From NCBI GenBank assembly GCA_003452935.1, contig DMMY01000012.1, positions 119,931-183,930 of the forward strand: a stretch of 64,000 nt of DNA, in the 5' to 3' direction. Below, in pieces: positions 36,701-43,436 of this stretch. Both the position numbers and the translations under genes were made by a program. The notes below the pieces were generated by a model that made no database searches, had not been told where the DNA came from, and saw only the letters and a list, made by a program, of their open reading frames with translations. This DNA comes from Elusimicrobiota bacterium. Its GTDB lineage: Bacteria; Elusimicrobiota; Elusimicrobia; UBA1565; UBA9628. Every line of letters begins with the position of its first letter. Position 1 is the stretch's first letter.

Positions 36701-39700
36701 GGCAAGGACGCCCTCGGCAGCCCCGACCTCGCGGCCGCGGCGCGCGTCCAGGTCTTGACCGAGGAGCGGGCTCTGGAGAGTTTTGAACGCGAGCTCAAGG
36801 TCCAGTCGGCGCGGGCCCGCGCCGGCCTGCGCGCGACCTTGACGAGGCTGGAGCGTTTGCAGGGCCGCCAGGACCCGGCCAGCCGGCTGGAACGCGCGTC
36901 ACTGGAGGGCCGCGGCGCGGCCTTGCGCGCCAGCCTCGCTTCCTTTGGAGAGACCGACGGGCCTGCGGAGCCTGGCGCTTCCGGCGCTCCGCCGTCCAGC
37001 TATGCGGAACTCAGGAGCCGCCTGGCCGAGGCCCAAAGCGGACTGGCAGGGCGGCCCTCCGAAGAGCGGGTGGATCTCGTCGAGTCCGAGGAGCAGGGCC
37101 GAGGCTCCTCCGCCAACCTGCGTTTTTACAGGGCCAACTCCACTTTGGACCAAAGCGTAAAGATCGATAAAAACTTCGTCGAAGGCTGGCTGGAAATCCG
37201 CCTGCGCAGCTCGGAAACGCCGGCCGAGGTTCTCTTGTCCTTGTCCAGGCTCAGGCAGGAGAAGGCCGACCGCATCTATCGCAACACCCTTGCCGGCGCC
37301 TCGGCCAGGGGCGCCATGCTGGCGACTCAGTTCGAGGCCGACGTGCGTTTGTGGCGCTGGGCGCAGGAGCGGCTCTCCCATCCCGACGGCAACGGCCAGG
37401 GAGATTTCGCGCGTTTTTCGGGCGAGCTGCGTCAGAGGCTCATGGCGGAGAGCGACGAGATGGCGGCCTTGCTCGGGCTTGACGCCCGCCTTGAGCCCGA
37501 GGCCCTTCTGGGGCGGCTCGTGGCCCTTGTTCCCGAGAGTCCGTCTGGAGCCCGGGAACTCGGGGCCGTGGGCGAGGAGTTCCTCTCGGACGTGCGCAAG
37601 CTGGCCGTCGAGCACGTGCGCCGCTCCATTTTCGACAACGGCTCTCTGCCCGCGGGCTTGGGCAGCGAGGATAATCTCATGGGGCAGCTGCGGGCCGACA
37701 CCATCGCCCAGCGCATGAGCTACAAGGGATTCACCCCGGTCGCGGCGTTCGGCGTGTTCCGCGGCCAGAGCGTGGGCGGGGCTTTTCTGGAGGCTCCGGA
37801 CCCGCAGTCCATCGAGCGCGGGCTTACCAACGTGCTTTCCGACGCCCTGCGCAAGGAGCTGGAGTCGAACGGCCGTCTCCGGGAACTTTCCGCGCGTTTA
37901 AGCGAGCTCATGAACCGCGTCAAGGATGGCAGCCGGCTCATCGAGGCCCGCTCGCGTCAGATCGAGGCGGCCCAGGCCGAGTATCGGGCTTTGCTGGGAT
38001 TGGCCCGCGACGCGGCGGGCCTGCAGGAGGCGCGTCTGGCCCAGGAACGCCTGGTGTCGGCCTGGCTTGAGTTCAGCCGCGGCCTGACCGAGACCAAGGC
38101 CGCCTTCATCGAACTGGTCTGCGAGCTCGAGGCTTTGGGCCAGGGCCGCTCGACCGTTCTCAGGCCGGCGGCGGCGACGCTTCCCATTGATGCTTCCCAG
38201 CCGCGCCAGAATCCCAGGGCCGAGCTCCTGGAGTATTGGTCGCGGCGCATGCAGGAGCCGGGCTTTGTCTCGGGCTTGGACTCCATCCTGTCCCAGTTGG
38301 GCCCCGGAGTGACGGCCGAGATGCGCGAGCGCTTGCGCGGCAAAGCCGGGCTTTATCAGAACGCGGTGCGCGACGGGGAGGCCGTGCTGCTGCGGGACTT
38401 CACCGCCGCCGAACGCATCGACCTGCTCACCCGCAACGATAAGGAAGGCAAGCGCCTGGCCGTGCGATCGGAACTCGCCGGGCTTCTCGACGTCTTGGGA
38501 CGCCTGGATCCTCACTCGAATCCGGCCTGGGCCCGGCTGCTGGGCTTTTTGCGCGCGGACATCGAGGAGCAGTCCCGACAGAGCGGCTCGGAGCGCGTCC
38601 GGGAATTCGAGACCATCGCGGCCATGCGCGCCGCCTACTGGCACGCGGTGCCGGCTCCCGTCCGGATCGACGGGGCGTTCCAGCGTCTGGAAAACCTTCA
38701 TCGCGATCTTAAGGAAGCCAAGCAATCCCTGTTGGAGAGCTATCTTTCCGACCTTCACGCGGATCCTGGGGATTTCGTGCTCAAGGACGTGCTTCTGGAT
38801 AAGTACCTCAAGGCCGAGATCGCCTTTGACGCCGAACTCGTCAAGATATTCAAATCCCCGGAGGTCCGCCAGGACCGGTCCTATGCCCAGGGACTTGACG
38901 GTCTTTACAACATGCGCCGCAGCCTGCAGCGCAGCTGGGACGCGGGACGCTTCGGCCGGGGCTTGCGGGCCGTCGACGCCTTGATCATGCTCGAGGAGTC
39001 GCGCCTGGCCGCCGAGCGCTGGCGCGGGGCCTCCCCCGAAGAACTCGGCCGCACGGGCCTGGCCCTGCAGAACCTGCGCGAGCTCAAGGCGCGCTGGCTT
39101 TCGGGAGCCTCGGGTTCTCCGGCCCTGCACGCGGTCACCAAGGTCGGCCCGGACGGCCGCAGGCTATGGACCTTGGACGGTTGGCTGACCAAGGACGAGG
39201 TCGCGCGCAAGATCAGGGACGGCGCCATCGTGGAGAAGGACGGCCGGTTCTATGTCAAGGGAGAGGACCTGGAAGTCTTGGGCGGGATCGACGCCGCGCA
39301 AGCGGGCCGCGACGCCGCGGACCAACAGGCGCGAGCCAATCAGGATATCCTGGACTTGCACGCCGATATGGGGAAAGGGGATTTCCTTCTGACCTCTCCG
39401 GGGGAGAGCCGGGCCGATGTGAAGGCTCTCAAGTTGGAGGATGTCTTCGGGCCCAAGGGCTTGGCCCAGGAAGGCAAGGTCCTCTTCTTCAAGGCGCCCA
39501 AGCCGGAGGACAAGCCCAATGCCTTGCATGAAATAGCGCATCCTTTGCAGGCCTTGAGCCGGAGTCCCCAAGACAGCGCGATTTACGTGTATATGGGGGA
39601 GGGGCGTTTGGCTCCTGGGCTTTTTCCTACCTTGGAGAGCCTGCGCGACTCGGCCCAAGCCAAGGATTTCCGCCGTCTCATCATCACTGACAAGGGCGCG

Positions 39701-41755
39701 GGGGCGCTCATGGCCTGGCTGCATGACGCGCAGGCCGCGGCCCTGAGCCAGGGCTGGCTGGAGGTCAAGCTCAACGGCTACGGCTTCGCGCGCGACGAGC
39801 AAGGCGGAGTGGTCGAGCTTTATGTGACGGAGAAGGATTTTGCCTCGGCCATGAGGTCTTTCCGCGACGCGGGCAAGAATCTGCGCGCGGCCGAGCGCGA
39901 GCTCATCGCAGCCCGGCGCCGCGTCGACGAGCTCCAGGACGACGCCTCTTCCCAGGCCGCGGACAAGTTCAGGGCGGCTCAGGCGGATGTCGAGAACAAG
40001 GCCAAGGCCTTGGAGCAGGCCAAGACCGCTCTTGGCCGTTCCCGGACCTGGAGCCTTTATCGCAGCGCGGACTTGGCCTTGAATCTTGACGCGGGCAAGC
40101 GCGTGATCGGCGCTGCCGCCGAGCCGGTCTATGGAGGCTCGGTGCTCAATGAGAGTTTCGGCGGCGGGGTTGAGGCTCGGACCTTGGCCGGAGAGCTTTA
40201 CGCCGCGGTCGTGGACCGCGACGGCCGCGTGCAAAAGGCCTTTACCGATGAAGGCGAGCTTGAGCGCGCGGCCCGGTCTTGGACGCTGAAGACCTTGACG
40301 GCCGCTGACGAGGCTGAAGGCGCGGCGGGTTCGGACGGCTTGACGGTGCGGCCCAACGCCCGCCTGGGCTATTATGAGGATGGGTCGATCGTTGATGATG
40401 CGGGGCGGCCCTTGGCCGTGAGCCTCAGCCGCCGCTACCTCGTCGAACGTCGGGAGGACCTTGAATCCAAGGCGGGGCGCGTCAAGCATTGGGCCACGCT
40501 CCCCCGGAACTGGATCCATATCGCCCTGGAGGTGCCGCGCGGCATCGTGGGAATCCCGGTGGAGCTTTTGACCGGCCGGGACCTGCGGCAGCACAATTAC
40601 CTGGGCCGCGCCGCCATGTACAAGCTCGAGGGCGGGGAAACCGGGCATCGTGGATTTTTCGGCGGACTCGCGCATGCCGCGGATGTCGCCAACCTGCTGC
40701 CCGACAAGGCGCGGCGGTATTATGACCCCAGTCAATTTCCCGCGGCCGCGAGAATCGACTCCCGCATCTTGCCCGGACAAAGCATTTCCGACAAGGAGTT
40801 GAAAGACATGTCCGGCCGCAGGGACATCCATTTCGGCGTCCAGTCGCTCAAGCGCGCCGCGACTCACGCCCGGGAGGACGTGGAAGCCGCGAAGGAGCGG
40901 ACCTTGAGCCGCTTTCATGGCGGCGTCGAGGATGTCCTCATCGAGACCAGGCGCGGACGCGGGGGGCATTATGAGGAGTCCCGCGTGAGCGGCCGCCACG
41001 GCTCGGCCGGAATCGATGAGGCGCTTGAAGATCCGCTCGTAGCCCAGCAGCCGGTGACGGTCGGTTCGGGCCGGGACGCGGCCGTGTTCCGCGAAACGCC
41101 GGGGAATATCGCCGTAGACAGAGTGGAGCGCAGGGTCAAGGTGCTGGCCGGCGCCGACCAATACGGCGCCCAGGAGGCCGCGCTCAAGGATTACCCGGCG
41201 CATCTGGCGGCGCAGGCGGCGCAGGCGCGCGGCCAAGCCCCCAAGCTTCAAGCCCAGCTGGCGGCGGCCCAGGCCTCTGTTTCCGGAGCCAGCGACCTGC
41301 GCGAAAGGGTGAGGGCGGAACGGGAAAATCTTTGGGCGCGATTTCATGAGCTTGCCTGGCGCATCGCGGAACAGACTCAGCTCGAGGCGCAGATTTCGCG
41401 TCTGCAAAATGAGGCCGAGGCCCTGCGCCGTGAGCTGGATTGGTGGCGGGATTATGCCCGGCGCCTGAAAGAATCCGTGCATCAGGTGCCCCCGGCCCCG
41501 AGCCAGCCGACTCTGCCGAGCCAGCCGGGCAATCCGACGGTCCCGACGGCCCCAGCGGCCCCGACGGTCCCGACGGCGGCCCCGACGGCCCCAGCGGCCC
41601 CGACGGTCCCGACGGCCCCGACGGCCCCTTCGAATCCGAATCAACCAATGCATCCTGGACAGTTGTGGTCATGGGCCGCGGTTCTGGCCGTTATCGCGGC
41701 TGTGATCGGCGCGGGCGTTCATTTTCTTCTGCGACGCAAGGCGCGCCTGGCCTGA
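27776..41755 (+). CDS. Giant 4659-residue exported protein with TolC-like segments
   Basis: No single family covers it. In order: signal peptide (1 to about 38, ending YALA); Ala/Pro-rich linker (to about 200); a globular region (about 200-430); a hydrophobic region that could cross the membrane three to four times (about 434-508); long charged coiled coils (about 700-1900); a beta-rich part (about 1920-2280) with strands typical of outer-membrane or secreted proteins (GEKTTLSLGYGSSYVG); two helical segments that read like outer-membrane efflux (TolC/OEP) domains (about 2410-2695, and 2705-2910 with LDQARTRLSQAELAQAQA then YLLGRP); more coiled coil to about 3750; mixed domains; a final coiled coil (about 4480-4560); a Pro/Thr/Ala repeat (4586-4619); and a membrane anchor (about 4632-4655) with a basic end. 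This suggests a cell-envelope-spanning or surface filament. The function is unknown. Confidence 0.85.
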   Translation: MAAKPMPKYLAKALAVFLTASLALSSPGIAPYALALEIVTARSARSHQKGPGPTPIKSLNSPLSPARLGLGAAAQASLKGGLSNLPAPAPGMAASVRSLTPSAPAAQASGLQVSPQAAPAGQEAGPAKPEVAENPAGAAPASAMDQLGQAAQAAAQAVEGKSAEDSLKTGPAAAFDGLKGGTAQGPSADAVNAAPSARPNLERYIHEGFFGWRKIVGVFHDQSLKPLPINPDVSQVIDHISRQFGFSKDELKALAADHKLRPESPVQDWLFVYDQLQKMNREQFKVLDRKKYEGWKSFRNLANKEYLPGWKGAVRRVFEPHKHFLGFFVRFPYHLFDSFVFGYFRQNISFAFFHSTENFLDLKAPDAKKDKPAGRGVNNPEDSKRQTLKWLEGALRQYSFKGPDSLAGLRAKPWFRALDRYLISPLVEPLKTFVMRRLVMAVMSAIGMGLLGAFAPVLPLSFALTAVPVLGPAIVALAQAAPAFLGFVPFIGPALARIAAAAMNALVNDLVLGPLLNTFILSTFMTLPNSYKEQAFELRRIDPTSPLSVADRFHAFGKVFVSASFWKRNLKSFFGMMTVGAEIEGIMTYAGEIDGFISPAWQGLTGHECTLFHSIGAAVERPKGESPIPFGGAITWGNVLLYKLQEATGLSISDWTMRAVLAMKSAVRDSAVNAALASVPAQQAIASASKRADSIEFEFDPELYKQGPEAAVDRIEELMGRAGGLDKELASIQSHTASLEQSILAADGRIADLRKQSRPISGEERAEYDRLLAELEGKNSEDYTQAKLAQLHDLRNPQPEDLSRLQELKKLQEYYDAVLLPPPPNPSGIVENLGLRAASLTALSERLSAWTDGRQTRSRTGIETRLDAATEAKITELVAKIEDLRRQARGELASQDAAKKLMAVANKSRNTALRERRSAKEYMEFHKNLSRLATVMDLALSLNEIAAAEAAIKSMLDLLDQKLAKINSSRAGIAQGQTQAADMKGEVETWREELRQQIKDDDATKARIVSNEGKASLAAARFESFRQDMSGLISHVKGSEGGASNDPLREYQRRLDLLPQVAAWRTNGNPNDPDAFSLKQFQDDLAEAQDYIKKGEDGIQKLREMPVEFAGVAIIAVPGPEVQVRNPSKEQTLQILADRKAYWEAKRADFQKSVDTINRRMDPGNTRKVVDEFGDANYESLPRWRAEQAEALSRSQGLVQQYLSQIDALATHINGVTGSNVPMLSGLSLENLQDAIKTYGDKLRGVRFPSGDNTEIFVAQMNLVSIAKLLPHAAHEVIHWSKADATITEIDKNMATTLPVAKEKIGKVVSMLGDVLADVEADRAYLTQGGDPQALIDRKLDLVQAKILPALREAKVMLEGTLIPWQQESIDSVNPETGKYGELFDAQKTLVTEINDLYNKTLPWAMATFGATEGDKADGHAKVADFRKTLTDNLNGYEGANGHNKGVKEYQLEMANRKDPNYAGTEVLYGETQPYSLPRKIAQYTAERSQRAGEINAQAVQINEILGKIETLSGNKYNLQSYRLPADVSADKTGVARVQALSDNGTLRGLADKLTAIGNEATQASGDISLSVGGSGQTIPSGTQPAITLANQQQLGLLALEAAKRLAPSSAQAPQSAACYYAVARFLFSDGIIGAAQDSLDNQVPQAETFLNNMAKALSDAITLTYQDDSYVDSGGASETQEQIYGRQIASFSALASVLREGMAFFDIKQGWNQDSFATIDKVSSYYNSLGDVYDGGLKVNDSEVEALETMRSSLKSTYDSLETTRRKVSTWMSQLNSSDESALRRVSESLSELQDKTRTVLETNIEHYKLRDQAARSDAVVQSLLRQTQESQDELQALLKDPALQDSLSEPLVGRIEDLHLGRGMWADSGASSKATQTVVVRKAEFGAFLDAVLGMFQGQNSSVDLSSIKTDMLTNPQSLVSLVPDSAVLDFGDTADGFYVIYQTDFGVPNGLETSNRVTLGNVAQVWGNNVSVNGYQFSSPPNDYNAPYGDKGVEVQIESLQGDKWVNYLSVGLHRFGLDVPADMKPLTQAQNSRILVFDDFAMMLLGDRLYVGLAGFSDFAAQNAAEKPIYYGGNLKSSLKMTEVMKLNFEQQEIFAKDPRKFLQTVNLDFTGYDPDLDHDFTIYAEGENKHYSRTQLGPSFNVASLVGSKDQFTVDLFFASSGGTDDVTQKSAGATILKGFTIRSSEGKTLAQISNRLTGELGQKQNSASDRLSVTLPDYGVVISGQGKLLGSAKAYYGEVSKKIGEKTTLSLGYGSSYVGMNNRLSIQSNTSFTLGDLWQSVVNKSADRLKGGETLKMFNKELDDFFKVREGEPPSLSVQELKQVFAGDVARQLVSQEIGRLTQDIQELRKAGAILDNTRTRGTLGFVSNPISNDATDRATGAGFVSGTYTEFTLTKSQKALMESKAESLYREGLRLQTRLADLVGKWQAAVVAMAQAQWELKMAEFSVQNSPSEAARREAEVRRAQAEASLNQALLGYNSLAGRKADAAPPFANLNAEDLQTLLAEIRKTIASPDRLSEILRSLDRSELEARLGRGGFNAADWLPWVEKLSLSFGAQFEDMMANQVLTLGASLRLPVYDPASKSRDKSYVLEKKAVVEEMKQAWSDWRLQASQQVEVARAWSANAQVLQPGLPKAADDLHMAILAYRNGIVDASQLREAFASWQWYMSSLLEARGNAALAEAYLDAAPPGAASGEGTLQIARLEDAFAEVSRNAHGLKEVALRQEAAAAMTEANDHRIQKAMVDLYVGTGLTATGTAWLPSIAMTGIPVWPVMRFEFKPDELRELQAAQGQGQSEYYRQLKVKLEADLAASFTQNFLAFDAAGRVAEVLRRDVIPQLVSELGAAQARELPGGPDVPVTSASRRLDQARTRLSQAELAQAQARVNMNYLLGRPQDAPLEISLTQEQALEGLRRILAQKDPVAAQRKALAARVQVARAAEAVADKDLKVEQLAVEPISLVARSLGRLIKAVGKDALGSPDLAAAARVQVLTEERALESFERELKVQSARARAGLRATLTRLERLQGRQDPASRLERASLEGRGAALRASLASFGETDGPAEPGASGAPPSSYAELRSRLAEAQSGLAGRPSEERVDLVESEEQGRGSSANLRFYRANSTLDQSVKIDKNFVEGWLEIRLRSSETPAEVLLSLSRLRQEKADRIYRNTLAGASARGAMLATQFEADVRLWRWAQERLSHPDGNGQGDFARFSGELRQRLMAESDEMAALLGLDARLEPEALLGRLVALVPESPSGARELGAVGEEFLSDVRKLAVEHVRRSIFDNGSLPAGLGSEDNLMGQLRADTIAQRMSYKGFTPVAAFGVFRGQSVGGAFLEAPDPQSIERGLTNVLSDALRKELESNGRLRELSARLSELMNRVKDGSRLIEARSRQIEAAQAEYRALLGLARDAAGLQEARLAQERLVSAWLEFSRGLTETKAAFIELVCELEALGQGRSTVLRPAAATLPIDASQPRQNPRAELLEYWSRRMQEPGFVSGLDSILSQLGPGVTAEMRERLRGKAGLYQNAVRDGEAVLLRDFTAAERIDLLTRNDKEGKRLAVRSELAGLLDVLGRLDPHSNPAWARLLGFLRADIEEQSRQSGSERVREFETIAAMRAAYWHAVPAPVRIDGAFQRLENLHRDLKEAKQSLLESYLSDLHADPGDFVLKDVLLDKYLKAEIAFDAELVKIFKSPEVRQDRSYAQGLDGLYNMRRSLQRSWDAGRFGRGLRAVDALIMLEESRLAAERWRGASPEELGRTGLALQNLRELKARWLSGASGSPALHAVTKVGPDGRRLWTLDGWLTKDEVARKIRDGAIVEKDGRFYVKGEDLEVLGGIDAAQAGRDAADQQARANQDILDLHADMGKGDFLLTSPGESRADVKALKLEDVFGPKGLAQEGKVLFFKAPKPEDKPNALHEIAHPLQALSRSPQDSAIYVYMGEGRLAPGLFPTLESLRDSAQAKDFRRLIITDKGAGALMAWLHDAQAAALSQGWLEVKLNGYGFARDEQGGVVELYVTEKDFASAMRSFRDAGKNLRAAERELIAARRRVDELQDDASSQAADKFRAAQADVENKAKALEQAKTALGRSRTWSLYRSADLALNLDAGKRVIGAAAEPVYGGSVLNESFGGGVEARTLAGELYAAVVDRDGRVQKAFTDEGELERAARSWTLKTLTAADEAEGAAGSDGLTVRPNARLGYYEDGSIVDDAGRPLAVSLSRRYLVERREDLESKAGRVKHWATLPRNWIHIALEVPRGIVGIPVELLTGRDLRQHNYLGRAAMYKLEGGETGHRGFFGGLAHAADVANLLPDKARRYYDPSQFPAAARIDSRILPGQSISDKELKDMSGRRDIHFGVQSLKRAATHAREDVEAAKERTLSRFHGGVEDVLIETRRGRGGHYEESRVSGRHGSAGIDEALEDPLVAQQPVTVGSGRDAAVFRETPGNIAVDRVERRVKVLAGADQYGAQEAALKDYPAHLAAQAAQARGQAPKLQAQLAAAQASVSGASDLRERVRAERENLWARFHELAWRIAEQTQLEAQISRLQNEAEALRRELDWWRDYARRLKESVHQVPPAPSQPTLPSQPGNPTVPTAPAAPTVPTAAPTAPAAPTVPTAPTAPSNPNQPMHPGQLWSWAAVLAVIAAVIGAGVHFLLRRKARLA
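41533..41632 (+). repeat. Pro/Thr/Ala minisatellite near the end of the giant gene
   Basis: Near-perfect short units built from CCGACGGTCC and CCCAGCGGCC recur through about 100 bases and encode PTVPTAPAAP-type repeats, a stiff stalk just before the C-terminal membrane anchor. Copy number is likely to vary between strains. Confidence 0.85.
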
Positions 41756-41936
41756 TTGATGATGTTTGGGCCCATATAACGTAGGTCTTTGTGCCTATAT
41801 TAGTGCCAAGCATGTAATTAATTAATTTATAGTATGAAGTAGTTGTTGTCGAATAGATTTGAACAACATATGCACAGGATTAACAATAAATAGTGCCAGA
41901 GATGAAGTTAATAAGTCGCGATTAATAGCTTTTTTT

Positions 41937-42004
41937 CTAGGTCCTTTGTCATCCGGTATTGTACCCGGAAGACCTATGCGTATCCTAGGCCTTCGTGATA
42001 CATT
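41937..42004 (+). promoter_or_regulatory. Shared upstream element, copy A, before the 452-residue gene
   Basis: CTAGGTC starts at 41937. TAGGTC (41938-41943) pairs with GACCTA (41971-41976), enclosing an inner stem TCCGG/CCGGA. GACCTATGCG (41971-41980) is followed by a -10 candidate TACATT (41999-42004) whose first base is 12 bases before the ATG. Both the 28-base distance from GACC to the -10 and the 12-base distance to ATG equal those of copy B at 57138. A partial motif, TAGGTCTTTGTGCCTA, is also present at 41782. The rest of the 255-base spacer is AT-rich with nothing else recognisable. Confidence 0.5.
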
Positions 42005-42010
42005 AGACTT

Positions 42011-43369
42011 ATGAAAAGGCGCGCGCTGGCGGCAATCGAAGTGCTTGCGTGCGCGGGTGCGGTCTTTGCCTCGCCGCTTTTGGCAGGCCCGGTTTCTGCC
42101 CCGCGCATTCGAACGCGCGGCGGTTTTTCAGCTCCCGTTGTCGTGGCTCCGCTCAATGCCGCGGTCGGCTCATCCGTGCGTTCTGACGGCAAACTGATGA
42201 CCGGCAAGGGCGTTAGCGGCAACCTGCCTGGACCCATGAAATTCATCCCCGCGAACCGCGCCTGGAGCGAGCCGGGCCGTCAAAATTTATCGCCCTCCTT
42301 TGAGTTGCCGGCCGGACGGGTCGGCTTTCGCGGTGCGGCGCAGCCGCCGGCCTTGCCGGCCTCGGCCATCATGCCGGCCGCCGCGATCAACGAGACCCCC
42401 GGACAGCTTGACGCCGCTGCTCAGGCTTCAGCGGTCCACGCCATCGAGATGATGTCGGATTCCGGCCTGGGCGACGGGGTCTTGCGGCCTGGACCTGGCG
42501 GTGAGCTTCCCGTCCTTCGGCGTCAATCCCTGGCATTGGCCGTCAAGGCTCAGGCCGTGGCGGCGCAAATGAGCGCCGCATCCGGCGTCGCGTCCGACGA
42601 AAGTCTGCAGGGGATGGGGCGCCGGGTCATGGACATTCTCGCGGGCGAGCGAAGCGTCGAAGGGACAGCGCTGGACGCCCGGACTGATGGAACAGCGGCT
42701 CGGGACGTTCCTAGCGGCTTTCCAACCGGTCGCGGCGTGGAGTTTGGGGCGCTTTCTCCCTGGGTCGCGGACCAGGCCGCTTTCGGCGCCGGCGTCCTGG
42801 CCGACTCGGCTTTCATCGGCGTGTTGCCTCGGGCCGTCCGGCGCGGCGCTTGGCTGCCTGGCGCGGGCGGGGACGGCTTGCCTTCCGCCGGTTCTCTTAC
42901 GCAGGAGGGAGTTTCTCGCATTGCCCTGCATGTTTACAAAGAGAGCCTCTATCTTTATGTGGTGGGAGGGGGGCTGTCAAGCGTGGCTCTGCGTTGGGCG
43001 CGGGACGGCGCGTCGCTTGTGAGCCGGCCCTGGGATGGCTCGTCCGCGCGTCCGGATGAAGCGACCGGCGTTGAACCGCGCGATGCGGAAGCCGCGCCTC
43101 TTGAGGCAACCGGGATGGCCGGCGTCAACCGGCTGTTCCCGGCCGCGTCCTACGCCGCCGCGCCCGAGGCGGAAGCCTTCTCCTTCCTTCAGTCCGCCGG
43201 GGCTCGCGCGCGGCCTGACGTTTTTCCTGGTTCCGGGCTGCAGGGCGGCGTTGGCCAGGAGCCGGCCAGAACTCCTGAACCTCCGCGGCCCATGGCTCCA
43301 TTGGCGATGGCCGGCTTGCTGCCTTTTCTGGGCCTCGCCCTGGTCCTGCGTTCCGGATTTTTCTCCTAA
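42011..43369 (+). CDS. Exported low-complexity protein with C-terminal anchor
   Basis: No family recognised. The 452 residues start with a signal peptide (KRRALAAIEVLACAGAVFA, ending GPVSA), followed by an Ala/Gly/Pro-rich body without cysteines, a short better-conserved-looking stretch (about 280-350, with LYLYVVGGGLSSVALRWARDG), and a C-terminal hydrophobic segment (about 428-450) ending in a short tail. It is preceded by the same upstream element as the 4659- and 603-residue genes, which suggests coordinate expression. There is no Shine-Dalgarno sequence before the ATG. Confidence 0.75.
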   Translation: MKRRALAAIEVLACAGAVFASPLLAGPVSAPRIRTRGGFSAPVVVAPLNAAVGSSVRSDGKLMTGKGVSGNLPGPMKFIPANRAWSEPGRQNLSPSFELPAGRVGFRGAAQPPALPASAIMPAAAINETPGQLDAAAQASAVHAIEMMSDSGLGDGVLRPGPGGELPVLRRQSLALAVKAQAVAAQMSAASGVASDESLQGMGRRVMDILAGERSVEGTALDARTDGTAARDVPSGFPTGRGVEFGALSPWVADQAAFGAGVLADSAFIGVLPRAVRRGAWLPGAGGDGLPSAGSLTQEGVSRIALHVYKESLYLYVVGGGLSSVALRWARDGASLVSRPWDGSSARPDEATGVEPRDAEAAPLEATGMAGVNRLFPAASYAAAPEAEAFSFLQSAGARARPDVFPGSGLQGGVGQEPARTPEPPRPMAPLAMAGLLPFLGLALVLRSGFFS

Positions 43370-43398
43370 AAAATCCCGCTTATTTTCGCGCGCGGATA

Positions 43399-43427
43399 TT
43401 GACTAAAAGCGGTTCGTGCCTTATCCT
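43399..43427 (+). promoter_or_regulatory. Sigma-70 promoter giving a near-leaderless histidine kinase mRNA
   Basis: TTGACT (43399-43404) and TATCCT (43422-43427) are 17 bases apart. Transcription should start near 43434, three bases before the ATG at 43437. This decides the start: the upstream in-frame GTG at 43416 lies inside the promoter. Confidence 0.7.
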
Positions 43428-43436
43428 ATGGGCGCC

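Noticed and set aside
41184..41672. Collagen-like Gly-Pro-Ser reading frame on the minus strand
   Set aside because: It is the reverse complement of the Pro/Thr repeat in the giant gene; no ribosome binding site, and the rest of the frame has no plausible protein features.
43416..43436. GTG start for the histidine kinase
   Set aside because: It lies between the -35 and -10 boxes of a good promoter, so it would not be transcribed.
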